Part shown: positions 11,001-23,000 of the stretch, in pieces
Layout: each line of letters begins with the position of its first letter
Numbering within the stretch: the stretch's first letter is position 1
The notes under the pieces: generated by a model
The model's input: the letters and a program-made list of their open reading frames with translations, nothing else
Database searches by the model: none
Told to the model about the DNA's origin: nothing
Translations under genes and position numbers: made by a program
Assembly: GCA_029204225.1 (NCBI GenBank)
Contig: MU832020.1
Span: forward strand, 27,234 to 91,233
Direction: 5' to 3'
Origin: Diphasiastrum complanatum
Lineage: Eukaryota > Streptophyta > Lycopodiopsida > Lycopodiales > Lycopodiaceae
Length of the DNA stretch: 64,000 bases

Positions 11001-12148
11001 GTTTTTTGTTGCAGGTCTAGAAGACAAAGTGTGTCTTCTCAAGAAGGCTCTCTATGGACTAAAACAAGTCTAGGATGTGGTATCAAAAGATACACACATG
11101 CTTTTGTGATCGTGGGTTCTCTAACAGTTCTAGTGAATCTACGCTTTATGTCATGCATACATTTGAGTTTATCATCATCATTTTGCTATATGTTGATGAT
11201 ATTATCATTACGGGTAGTAATGAACAATATATTGCAGCCTTAAAATCTGATCTTGCTTCAGTTTATGATACATCAGATTTAGGCCAATTGCATTTCTACC
11301 TTGGTCTTGAGTTTTTGCAAGGAAAAGCTGGAATCTTCATTACCCAACAGCGGTACATTAAGCAGATTTTGAAGCGTTTCAAAATGGAAGATTGCAAGCC
11401 AGTTGCTACACCAATTGAGACGGGCCTGAAGTTAAGTAATCAAAGTGGTGGTGAACCATTTGATACTACACTATATTATCAAGCAGTTGGAAGTCTCATT
11501 TACTTATGCAACTCAAGACCGGACATATCTTATAGTGTTTCCCTCATGAGTCAATTCATGCATGCTCCGTTGACATTACATTGGAAAGCATTGAAGAGGA
11601 TTCTTCGATATCTTGAAGGAAGTAAAACACTTGGTCAGTTTTATCCTTCTAGTGATGATGCATGTTTGGCTGGTTTTTGTGACTTGGATTGGGGTGGAGA
11701 TCAAGACACTAGACGCTCTACTAGTGGTCATTGCTTTTTCATTGGAAATTCTGCAGTTTCTTGGTTAAGTAAGAAGCAGCCCACCGTTGCTACATCCTCA
11801 AGTGAAGCAGAATATAGAGCAACGTTTTCAGCCACTACGGAGTGTATATGGCTGAGACAATTACTTGTCGATATGAAGCATGGCCAGCCCTCAGCTACTC
11901 TCCTATTTACGGATAGTCAAAGTGCTATTGCCATTGCACGAAATCCAGTATTTCATGCAAGGACAAAGCCTATCGAGATCCACTATCACTTTGTTCGGGA
12001 GAAGCTTCATGATGGCGACATCACGCTTGAATATTGTCCCACGGAGGATAATATTGCAGATGTGTTTACTAAGGCATTGCCTAGAGTTCGATTTAAAGCT
12101 CTTTGTGAAGCTTTAAATTTAAAGCAACATGCTGATTTTCTTATTTAG
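8045..12148 (+). pseudogene. C2 Copia gag-pol polyprotein, broken
   Basis: One frame runs from ATG at 8,045 to about 11,020 with in-frame stops at 8,276 (TGA) and 9,062 (TAG). Two frame shifts between 11,020 and 11,075 separate the rest of RT and RNase H, which end at 12,148. Domains in order: gag with zinc knuckle CHYCKKFEHHIKEC near 8,820; protease VIDSGATYHM near 9,093; integrase zinc region LWHARYGHL near 9,510 and CEGCI near 9,611; integrase core; RT with QLDIKTTFLNG near 10,933 and YVDD near 11,191; RNase H with SSSEAEYRA near 11,800 and TDSQSAI near 11,912. About 85-100 residues of integrase are missing after CEGCI, including the first catalytic Asp. The second Asp (RTDRGGEY) and the Glu (VAERKN) remain. 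A short repeated peptide with FGQQSVD lies near 10,390-10,440. Confidence 0.93.
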
Positions 12149-12183
12149 TGAATACATGTCATTTCTACATGTCATTTTCATTT

Positions 12184-12191
12184 AAGGAGGG
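12184..12191 (+). promoter_or_regulatory. Polypurine tract of C2
   Basis: aaggaggg lies immediately before the 3' LTR start at 12,192. Confidence 0.85.
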
Positions 12192-12638
12192 TGTTAGAAT
12201 AATAAATGTAAATGATGTAGAAGCCATAGGTTACTATGACCCAAAAGGTCGAGATCTGTGTAACCATGGTCATTTATATTTTAGGCCCAAGTATATATAT
12301 ATGAAACTAACTTGTAGGGACTCGTGGGTCCACTAGGGGCCTATACATGTGAATTAAGTACCTAACTTGTTATTTGGGGTACTTAATTATTTTATGTAAC
12401 TTATGGTAGCTAGATAGCCATTAGTCAAGTTATTGGACAGCCAACAGTCATGAAGATAGATAGCCATCTTGGACTACTTATATGTAGCCATTCATTTGTA
12501 TGAAACACACTTTTGGTAAGCAATCTACTGTTCATATTGGCTGTCCACAAGTTTCTACAAGAGGGTCATCTAACCATCTCTCTCTTCTCTTTGAGAATAC
12601 TTTGTGTTAATGAATAGTCTTTATTCTAGATTCCTACA
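12192..12638 (+). repeat. 3' LTR of C2
   Basis: This 447-bp copy is the same length as the 5' LTR and about 98.4% identical to it. The differences are at the segment around 12,446-12,458, one site near 12,516, and three near 12,625-12,630. Confidence 0.95.
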
Positions 12639-12643
12639 TTTTT

Positions 12644-12890
12644 TTGGTCTTTACCAAATATAGGTAGTATTATTAGCAATTAGCTTTTGTTATTTTGCTA
12701 TTTGCTTTAGGCTCTTAGCTTTTCTCATTCATTAGAGAAACTATTTAAGTAGGCTGGTGCCCCACCACAATCATTCCATTATGCTAGAGCAATTGCTCTA
12801 TTCTCCTATGATCTGAATTCCCTCTATGCTTGGTTTTTGTGTGAGTGCTAGTAGGACTAGCATCTTCATCTAGAATTTGTATCACAAATT
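12644..12890 (+). repeat. C1 3' LTR, right part
   Basis: The sequence resumes after C2 with a TATA-like ctatttaag near 12,748 and typical LTR downstream sequence. It is assigned to C1 because C2 has clean ends and a target duplication here. The right end is only estimated. Confidence 0.55.
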
Positions 12891-13913
12891 ATGACAGCCC
12901 TTTCTTTGATGCAATGCTCTCTTGTTACATTGGACCAATCATCGTTAGGATCAATGACTATCCTTTATAAAAGGGAAGTCTTGGGCAAAGTCACGTTGAT
13001 ACTCATTATCAGATTCTTTATTGAGGCAATTAAGGCTCCATCATGAGATCATCTGGTCTGAAAATTTGAGGAGGTGGCAAGGTGTGATTAGGAGGTAAGT
13101 GCTTGGACACGCGCGTCCAAAAACCAGAACATGCGCTAGCAATGTATAACCCTTGCCTCCGCTACCCTTATTGTTACAGCCATATATACGATCAACAGTT
13201 ACTTGGGCATTTGGCAATATTTGAGCCCCATCTTATTACACTGTTAGAAAGTATGGTTTGGGCAATTGGCCCTTTCATTTATTACTTTGCCATTTATTAC
13301 TCGTATGGTCATGCTTGGGCCTCAGGACCTGACTCACAGCCTAACCCTAGTTTGGGTCCCATATAACTTAGGTGATTATCCAGAGATGAGGCATATGCTT
13401 TCAATTCCGATTTTACCGAGTTTCCAGCTTTCAGTTTAAGTTCAACAACTTCTTCCAGTTATGATTATATTCATTTCATTGGCATGCTTACAGTCCTTTG
13501 TGCAAGTTTGCAGTTCTTACCATTGTATAGCAATTTACAGATCTTGTATTTCTTTAAGTGCTCTAGCACATCAATAATAAATATGTTGGCCAAAGAAGGT
13601 CATAAGCATAGGACAACTCGACTTCAAACGAAGGTTCATCAGTACTTATTGCCTCTTCTATTAGAATAAAACGACCTAGATTCTGTCCCTCAAAATGCTT
13701 CAGTGAGCCAAGGAGTGGGAGGCCAACCCTGAGAAACTGATGTGGGACTCAAGGGGCTCAATGACAAAACTAGCTCTTTTAACTGTTTTTTATGAATTTT
13801 TGACAGCACTTCTGCTTTTTGCCTCCAAATGCTATTTTGCCTGTGTATGGTAATGGTTCCATAGCTGTACAACTGTTGACCAACTAAAATTTTTGGTCTG
13901 GTTTCTGTTGCAG
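12891..13913. other. No feature seen; upstream intron or flank of the host gene
   Basis: This region was searched by eye for the missing 5' exons of the aldo/keto reductase (substrate-pocket and Asp/Tyr/Lys tetrad region), and none was recognised. The last bases (tttctgttgcag) form a good splice acceptor, so the stretch is probably the end of an intron. Confidence 0.55.
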
Positions 13914-14001
13914 GTTCATGGTCCTGCTTTGTCGATTAGGTCAATTGAACACTTGTGTGATGGTCTTGCGGATGCTTATGAGGCAGGATTTTGTACATCA
14001 G
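13914..14001 (+). CDS. Aldo/keto reductase exon a
   Basis: An 88-bp exon between acceptor ttgcag and donor gtgtgc. It encodes VHGPALSIRSIEHLCDGLAD and then AYEAGFCTS, ending in phase 1. The incoming phase is 0, so at least one more coding exon must precede it. Confidence 0.85.
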
Positions 14002-17000
14002 GTGTGCTAGCAAATCTTAGATAAAATCCAATCGGTCGACACCGAAGTCCAACTATTTGAATATATGAGTGAGTTACATGATTATTACTGCTGTTATGAG
14101 ACTCAATTAAGAATATAGTATTTTGCATCAGCATTTTCATTTTCACGTATGTCTCTCTCTTTCTCCACAGCTCATAGGTATTTCTAGACATCAGCCTCAA
14201 AACATTGAATGCAGGGAGTGGTTGCCGTTTTTTTCTTACAATCTATCATATTTTGCCTAAGCTCTTGAATTTATTTGCACAATAAATCCATCTGTACGTA
14301 TTTTGTTGTTAAAAGTGGATTTATCATGATTTTACCCTTTTAAAGTACCTCACACAATCAACATTGTACATGCTCAGCACATTATAAGATCAATCACTAT
14401 CAATGAAGTCCCATAATAGAACCATCTCTATGTATTTTTCTCCAAAATCAGGATATCAGAAGTTTGCTATTTAAATGTACCATGCAAACTTTACACGCTC
14501 AAGAAATCATAAGATTAACAGCTAGCAACAAAGCCCACGTTCATACTGAACAAAAAGTTGCATGCAATCAATTTCACAATCATGTCACTGACAGACAAGC
14601 AATTCTTTAGAATCTCGATTTCTCTTTCTATATTTATGCTTCCAAACCAATAGCTCACAACTCCTTACCACTTAAGAGAGATCCTGCAACATAGGAGCCT
14701 TCTAGTTGGCTCTTCCAAGAAGCACTCAGGATTCAAAAACATCTACAAAATGAGACCTTGTAAGGATTATGTGTAGGATCGAAGCTCATGTGGACCATAT
14801 TTGTTAAGACATATGCCAGTTCATTTAGCCGGCGATGATTCAGTGACAAGATTGCACCTGAGGTTTTTGGATGATTGATCTAGTCAACAGGAAAAAATGG
14901 TTGAATCACAAAAAGGTCTAGAGTGACACCATATGTACTGATAACTAGATGTCTCAAATGTCTGTCATGATCATTGAATGCATACTAGTTAGGAAATACT
15001 TGGAAATTTAGTACAACATGCTTTACAGTACTCTTGACATTCATACAGATGCCTGGGCATTGTATGTACAAAACTTGTTGCAAAGTGATGCTGGCTCTTA
15101 GATGCGAAGCACACTTAGCACAATTTATAGTTATGTTTTCTCCTGATTAATCTAACAAATGAGTGTTGGCTTCTGAGTGAAGCTATGAACAGTTCGCAAA
15201 GGGCTCCTAACATCTATAAATATCTCAATTGTGGACGATGTGATGATCGGCTGTACATCAACATATTATCCTTTGATGTGTGCACCGGAGACATAAGTTG
15301 TAGCCCCATAAAAAGAGGATTTATGTAACTGCCATTTTACAACATACCATGGCACAACCTCATGAACACTCACATGTGGAACAAGGAAGGCAGAGTGCTG
15401 CAGCCTTAATCCCTATGACTTGGTAGCACGTTTAGGTATGGGACAGAGTGTAGCACTGATCTTATTGGAGTGCCAATGCTTCAATTATTTTCAATGATTT
15501 CTTCCTGTTCTATTGACAACACCATTGTTCGTGCACACTGCATGACATTTTGACTTGGTGCATTGTGTAAACTTTAAATGTAGTCAGATAAACTTAATCC
15601 AGAATAATGCTAAAATTCCCTTTATTTCGTTGGTTTGCCATTCCCACTCCATGCATGATGCAGGCAATGTATAAACCTATTTGTTCATGCGAACCACTGT
15701 TGATTGATCATCCATTCATTCGTGAATGAAGAATGTACCATTGTCATTCAGGTCAAAATTATAGAGAGATTTTTGAGTATGTGATCTTATAGATTACACA
15801 GCTTGAACAATCATTCAAGGGTAGGTAGTTAAGTCAACAATGTACGTCCAAGGAAGTGCTAACATGAATCAAAATGCTTATTCAAGTGAGGGAATATGTA
15901 CCATAGTTCGAAGAAATATACCATGGTCTTTAGTTTCAAATTTTTCCATAGATAAGGTGATAGCTACAAAAGCCGTCAAGGCTCTCCTTCTTGGTTCTTT
16001 ACAAATTTCACATTTATCCATTATCTATCAATAGTTCAAATTGGTTTGCTGATTATGATTTTTGCCTTTATTGTTGCAGTTGGAGTATCAAATTTTAGTG
16101 CCAAAGAGCTTCGTCGCGCACATTCCGCACTGAAAAAGCGAAACATTTCTCTTTCCTCGAACCAGGTACTGGTTCCACCTCGTTTTGCCCAATTTGCTGA
16201 TTGCACCCTTTTATTGATATGAGTTGCAGTTAATAACTCATCTGCAAAGCATTACAAACACACACACATCATAGATGCCTTTTTCAAACTTTCAGGTTTG
16301 GAATGTTTTGTTTTGTATGGATGAACGTGTTTTTTTTTTTTGATTTAGGGGCATATATATGTTCATAAAAAAACCAAAATTTTAGCCCAATAAAATCTAG
16401 TAGAAATGGTAAATTGGCTTAGAGGTAAATACGGCATCCCTCTGATGCCTGCCTCTGCTGCATTTAGTAATTCAAGCTGCTGTGTCGTCTGTCGTACGCC
16501 ATGCCGGTATAGTTAGTTTTATGGCATCCATAGAGGCTCACTTAGTCACACGTCAATTAAGGAGCCTTTCGGGAGGATGTAGCTATGGTTTGAGGGGGTT
16601 TAGGTGCTTCTACTCTTCTCACACGAATCCAATTTAGAGGATGAGACATCTCTAATCAATGTAGAATAGTTGAACGAAAGTTGCTGTCCCTTCAAGCAGT
16701 TATCATTGTATCAACCAAATTCCAATCTGGGAATGGAAGCAAAGCTAGACCAAGCTGCATATGCTACTATAGGAACATTGCTCAAGTCATCGAGGATGTG
16801 CAAGTACATGTAATAAGTCACTGCAAATAATAAGACCCTTACCTTAATCAATTATAGGCGAAAATGTCCATAGTCCACTAATTCAAAAGAAGTACAAGGA
16901 GAACATAAGTTGAAGATTGAAAAGTTAAAAGCCAGTTTTATGACCTTGAGGAGCACTCTTCTACCAATTGTGTCAAACACACAATTGACTATCTTCAATT

Positions 17001-20000
17001 CTCTTAACACCATTTTCATGTAGCTCCTAGAAATGAAGGAGACATAACATATATTAGGACCTTATCATGGGGGATCAATGCAAACTTCATGTTCAGGAAA
17101 ATTATTATACTAACTGTGGACCAAGAATGCCAATGATGAGTAGTTGAATGCCAATGATGGTTGAAAAGATCACTACCCCACTTATCTTCTGTCTTAGTGG
17201 TAAGTTTCACTACCTCACTTATCTTCTATCTTAATGTTAAATTCCAAGGATGGTCTTTAGATCAAAGAAGGATAATGGATCATGTCAAAAGCCTATAAGA
17301 TTCTATTGTCACCATTTTTGTGGTCAAGTTGTGCTCTCTCATGCTGGTTGAGGGATACAAGATGAATGTATAGATGGTGCCTTAGTTGCAAGCTAAGATT
17401 CACTAGCTATGCTAGAAAGCAGGACTTAAGCTAGAAAGCAGGAAGAGAGAATGCTTAAGGAGGCTAAAGAGGAGCAATCATCATCAACTGAATAAAGGAA
17501 TACAATGCTGCCCTACATATACCCTCTCCTTGAATCAAATAGAGGATTCAAAAAAAAGGAGGGAAAAGGATTTGGAGGGAAAATAGTGCGCCCTCCCAAT
17601 AGGAGGACCCCCACTCCAAATCAACGTGACCAAGTCCTAAAAATATGACCAAATAGGGTCCTTAGGCCTGCTTATGCATAATAACGAATAAAAGAATGGA
17701 CGTGGCGAATGTAATGAGCCAAGTCCATAACTCTCCCCTGCAGAAAAACAAAGCCCTCCACCGGCTAGCAAGCATAATGACTATCTAAAACAATAATGTA
17801 AGCATGCTAAATACTGAAAAATCACGAACTAATGGAAATACTGATGGAGAGGACATAAGTCGTCACAACAGATATCCCAAAAGTATCATAACTGTGTAAA
17901 GCAAGTACTAAGCAAATTGTACAAAAAAAGAATAGTCATAGCTAGCCGAATCATGAAGTAGAGGGAACATCTGCAATGACATTTGTAGTAGAGGAAAGAA
18001 CTAAAGCCATGAGGGCTCGAGCCTGATCTGCCAATAATGGTGTATGATAAAAGACATCAATAGGCTCCCAAGTGGCCTCCTCAAGAGGACGACCATCCCA
18101 CTGTACTAAAAACTGAACCTGCCTGCGACGTCGACTATGCTGAAGGCGAACCTGATGGATGGCAACTGGCAAAAAAAAGAAATAGCTCTAGCTCTGTAGG
18201 AAATGTAAGATCGCAAGGAGCATCATCCTCAATGGCAGCTCGTAGAAGGAAACTCGCTCAAGACACTCTGATAACCCATGAATGCCATAAGAAAATGTCG
18301 TAGTGCATGACCCCAACAAGTGAAGTATCCAAAGCCAGTCGAATGGCCCAAGAATATCATTGAAAGACGACAACTCGACAAGTATAGCAACTCGGCATCC
18401 AAGCGATATGCAGCAACCAGGAATGCCAAGGAACCTGAAGTATACGGAGATCATGCAACAACCAAGAATGCCAAGGACACTGAGGTAGATAATCCTGACA
18501 AACGGTAGCTAGAATGGACAACCAATAATGCCAAGGACACTGAGGTAGATCACCCTGACAACCGGTAGCTGGAATGGACACCTGAGGAAGAGGACATAGA
18601 TGGAGCAGGAGTAGCAACCGATGTACTCTGAATGATAAGAAAAGCTGCACCCTGAGCGTTTGGCAGGCTACGCATAAACGGCTTCCCTGTAACTGACTGA
18701 TAGTCACCCTAGAAATCAATACCAGAAAGTAAATGATGCCGACCATCATGTGTAAAAGACAGTGTCTGCTGAGCAAGATCCACAGCAACAGTACCAAGTG
18801 AAGAAAACCAATCTGCACCAAGAATAATGTCATAGTGCTTCAGAGGAATAATATAGAAATCTACCTATTCAGAGAAGTCACCAATGCTATAGTCCCAGCC
18901 CTGAAACATCTGAGAGCTTATAAAAGAATGTGAGCTAGCAACCTCGACACTGAGAGACTGTGTAGCAGAAATAGGTGTAGCACGAATCCTGGTGGAAATG
19001 TAACTGCTAATAAATGAATGTGTACTGCCAGGATCCACCAAAGCAATATACTCTCGCCCCAAAATGCGGACACGTAACCGAATAGAACGAGGACCAAGAC
19101 GCCCAACCCAAGTAGCATAAGCAAGTTGTGCATGGCAAGCGGCGGAAGCAGGATCATCAGGAAGCGGGTCAGCCGGCTCATCAACAGAATGTGGGTCAGG
19201 AGTATCAAGAAACTGGATATAAACATCAGAATCATCAGGAGTAAGAGCCTCATGGTCAAAAACAGCAGTAGGAGGACCAAGAGACTGTCGGCAATCACGG
19301 GCTAGATGATCTGGACTCTTACAGTGATAACAGAAGCGCTTCTGCCGAATCTCAGCGAACTCTGCGGTTGAATAACGGCGAACAAAGGCAGGACGGGGTG
19401 TAGGAGGGCGAGGAGGAACGATAGTAGAAGAATCCAAAGTAGGAGAAGCAGTGGAATGAGAGCGAGAAAAACTAAAAGAAGTGGATAACTCAGGATACTT
19501 ATGCTGCAAGGTAGTAGCCAAGGAGATAGCATCTGAGAGAGTAGGAGGCCGGAAAGATGAGACATCATATCGTAAGGAGCCTCTAAGACCGGCAATAAAA
19601 CGTGAAATAAGCTCTGTAGGATGAAGATGAGTAAAAAGGTAGGAAAGCTCAGTAAACTGATCAATATAAGTAGTCAAATCACTAGTATGGCGAAGGCTAT
19701 GAATCAGATCACCTTGGCGAACCAACCACTGTGGGTCAATCATAGCCATACAAAGATCATGACGAAAAGTAGGCCATATATGTAACCCCTCACGAGTAGG
19801 CTTAGAGCGATAGACACGCCACCAAGTCTGAGCTCGACCATCTAAATGTAATGCAGCCAACTGCACTTTCTGGGTGTCAGTCTTGGGATACATAAGAAAA
19901 TAGGTCTCTAATTTAGAGAACCAATTTTCCAAAATATTCTCGTCAGACGAACTAGAATAAGTAGTAAGCTGGATGCGATCATGAAAATCACGAGCAAACT

Positions 20001-23000
20001 GGGGCTCATGATTACCTGAAAAAGTAGGAGAAGGAAATCCTGGTGGTGCGGAGGGAAATTCAGGTGGTGGTACTGAAGACCCAAAATTAGACCCATAAGG
20101 ACTAGCACTATATGAAGGGAGACCAAACGTACTACCAAAAGCACCTCTTGAAGATGGAGATGGAGCAGGAGCAGGTGTACTCAATATAGGAAATAAAGGT
20201 GCTTTACCAGGATGATGAAGAATGTCTGGGGGGGTGGTATCCCCTCGTGGTAGGATAGTCTCAAGGCTAGAAAGAACACGATCAATACGACTCTCAAGAT
20301 GATCCATGCGGGCATCAATATGTGTAAAACGAACATCTAAAGAGCTTTGCGGTGGGTCTTCTGATGAAGAAGTCTCCATAGGGACTAAGGAAGAGACAAA
20401 AACCTGAGGGAGAGGACGTTTGTCGTCACCTTAACTTAGTCTAACTTCCAAAATCACCAAAAATGGCACAGAAACAGCCAATCAAGATGGATAATAATCA
20501 GAAAATAAGGGGCTGAGAAAGTAGAATAATGGACAGCAAATGTGCAAGGCCAATAAGGAGAAAGGTTTTATCAAAATGGAAAAAGGAAAGAGGAGGGTGT
20601 GAGGCAGCAAAATGACAAATAGGAGAGGGAAATAGGGGGCTGGAAAAGAGCAGTATGTGAGCAAAAAGATAGCAAGTAGGTGCAAAAAAGGAAGTGCAAA
20701 TGGGCGCAAGCAATACCTGGGTGGGTGCTGATCCGTCGTCCAATCAGTAGTGCCAACAAAGAGAGGAAAAAGTTGAAGATATGACAAAATAAATGCGCCA
20801 ACCAGCCACCAATCCGAATCCTCAACTCGTGCCAAATAAGCTGAAAAAAGTGCTGAAAGAGGGCGCTAGACCGCCGACAAATAATCAGCAAAATGAGCAG
20901 CAAGTCAATGGAGAAATCCGTCGAGAATGGTGAGATAATAGGGCGCTGGGCAGCAACTACCAAGATCCACAATATGTTGAAAAACAGGCTGGAAAAGGTG
21001 CACATAAGTCATGTAGCCAAAATGATTGCTCTGATGTGGTCGTATCCACACTTGCAAGTTCCCATGTAACTAGTGAAGTAGTTGATGCATGTGCAGGAGA
21101 CACGTCGAAATAAATTCTAGATAGTTGATCCTACACCCATGATCTGGGTCCTTATTAGGCTGAAAACTCAAGCTATAGTTTTGCATGTCAACTGTTAGTA
21201 CTCTAAAGAATGTTTAACCTAGCCAATTGACTAACAAAGATGCTTATCATTGCCATAGAAGTAAAGTTACTATCTTTTATCAAGCTTTTTAACGACTAGC
21301 CTTCGTATACTCCATACACCCTTGCAGAATAGATATTGGCTGGCAAGTCCTCAAGTTTCGGTGGAAACATTTTTATATACATGATACTTAAATTTATCCC
21401 ATGATGGAATCAACTGTGTACAAATGTTGACCATCATAATGGTACTATAACTACTGATATCTGCAAAATGACAAAATCCATGGAAAAATCTGGGACATAC
21501 TACTTTCATTTTTTCCTTTAGATGTTTTACTTCTCTTGCGAGGAATGCCTGAATGCTGTCATATGATTTTTGATAGATTTTTTTTGTTAATCTGAACTTC
21601 TTTTCTGGTTGACTCTCTCACGGTCCAACTTGCTCAGTTCGTGTCTGAACTCTGAACTACACTCAAATGAAGTCTGTTTCTTTGGGTCATTTTAGGATCA
21701 GTAACTTCTTGCTTGACTTCATGAGATGCTTTTGGTGCTTGGTCTTAGTTTTGTTTCTCAAGGAGCTGTGGGACCTGGGTACTCAATCCCATACTTTTGT
21801 TGATGATAAAGCAAGCCGAGTTAGGTACCCCCAATGTCTTACAACAAGTTTGTAAAACAAATTGGGAGAAAGGCATGACTTTAAGTTCTTAATGATCACT
21901 CAAATTATTATCATTGTCCCTATTTAAAAACACTTGAGACGTTTGCTGTCCCTTTATAGAATTTTGAACCATTTTAGAATATTTACAGAAAAACTCCTAC
22001 ACCTCTTAGTCTTATACCACCAAAGTGTTATTCATATGATATCTGTTAGTTGCAAGAAAACACCTTTCTTATTTGGACTCATTCCTATATAGTATACAGT
22101 TAGTCCCAATGCTGCCATTTAATCACTAGGTAGGGATCCAACCCCTTAAGCACGCAGACCATCTGGTAGAGTGTCAACCATTTGCTAATTTTATATTTTG
22201 AGCCTTGGTCAGTTACTGTCACATAGTTGCAGCCCATTGCGATCCGCTGCCAGCATAAAACGCTTATTATAGATAGTTAGTTTGCCTACTCTATCTCCTT
22301 GACCAGTTAGCTACTGAAGTTTGCCTATAAATAAATTTGTATTAGAACATTTTTTGATTTATTTACAATGGTAAAGCGGTCCCTAATAGCGCGAGTCTAT
22401 AAGCCTTCATAGAACGGTTTTGGGAGCTCAAGTCAAGGATTGTTTACAGGCTGTGTATGGCTGAATTTCAAGCACCTGTCAGATCCAAGTTCTAAAGAAA
22501 AGAATCAGCTAATTTAGCCATGTCATGATTTCCAAATTATTGACAAATTGTCCGTAAAATAGGCCATTAAGTTTTCTTTTACAAGTTCATGCTTCTCCTC
22601 GCTCATCAAGCTAACCTTAGATACCCATTCTGAACCTTTTGGGTTGGAACGTACTGTACGTTCCGGAACGTGCTGGGTTGGAACATTTTCTTTTTTAATA
22701 AAAAATACATGACACTTGCTGGCCACGATCTATCTGATAGGAGGGTTTGTGAGCAGAATGGCTGTGGTAAAGCCTGGATCCCAACACACTGCAACCCTTT
22801 TGTGTGGGCAGAATCTTTCTTCTAAGCAATGGTTGTGTCTAACAGGCTTTCAAGTAATCAATTTGCTCTCTTTGTGTGGTTTCCGGACTGTAAAATAGGG
22901 TTTGAAAATAGATTTGTTATGTGTGGAAAGGCCATGGCTTTAACAGCCAACTAGGTCTGATTTTGGTGTAGCGTTTCAAGTATAGTTAAGCAAAATCTCC

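Larger units (their letters stand above)
6960..12638 (+). mobile_element. C2: complete but defective Ty1/Copia element
   Basis: The element is 5,679 bp long. It has two 447-bp LTRs that start TGTTAGAAT and end TTCCTACA, a primer site beside the 5' LTR, and a polypurine tract beside the 3' LTR. Five T residues on each side (6,955-6,959 and 12,639-12,643) fit a 5-bp target duplication, though the low complexity makes this weak. The LTRs differ at about seven of 447 positions by eye (about 98.4% identical), which suggests a recent insertion. It sits inside the 3' LTR of C1 in the same orientation. Confidence 0.92.
3502..12890 (+). mobile_element. C1: degenerate Ty1/Copia element, interrupted by C2
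   Basis: This is a plus-strand Copia element with protease, integrase, reverse transcriptase and RNase H in Copia order (3,557-6,796), a polypurine tract (6,782-6,790) and a 3' LTR from 6,791. C2 inserted into that LTR at 6,959/12,639, so the LTR resumes after C2 and ends near 12,890. The right end is an estimate, because only a fragment of the 5' LTR survives for comparison. Confidence 0.75.
17390..21035 (-). mobile_element. GypA-2: minus-strand Gypsy (chromovirus-like) element inside intron 2
   Basis: Read right to left: a half primer site (21,035-21,028), a leader with 80-bp repeats, gag and protease (20,379-18,590), a short rearranged stretch, an integrase C-terminal chromodomain (about 18,230-17,951), a polypurine tract (17,739-17,732) and a 3' LTR (17,731-17,390). 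RT, RNase H and most of integrase are deleted. The 5' LTR is missing: the right end stops inside the primer site. Orientation is opposite to the host gene, and splicing of the gene seems untouched. Confidence 0.85.

Noticed and set aside
19302-19664. Leu-rich open frames opposite or beside the GypA-2 gag
   Set aside because: They are out-of-frame shadows of the 504-codon gag frame.
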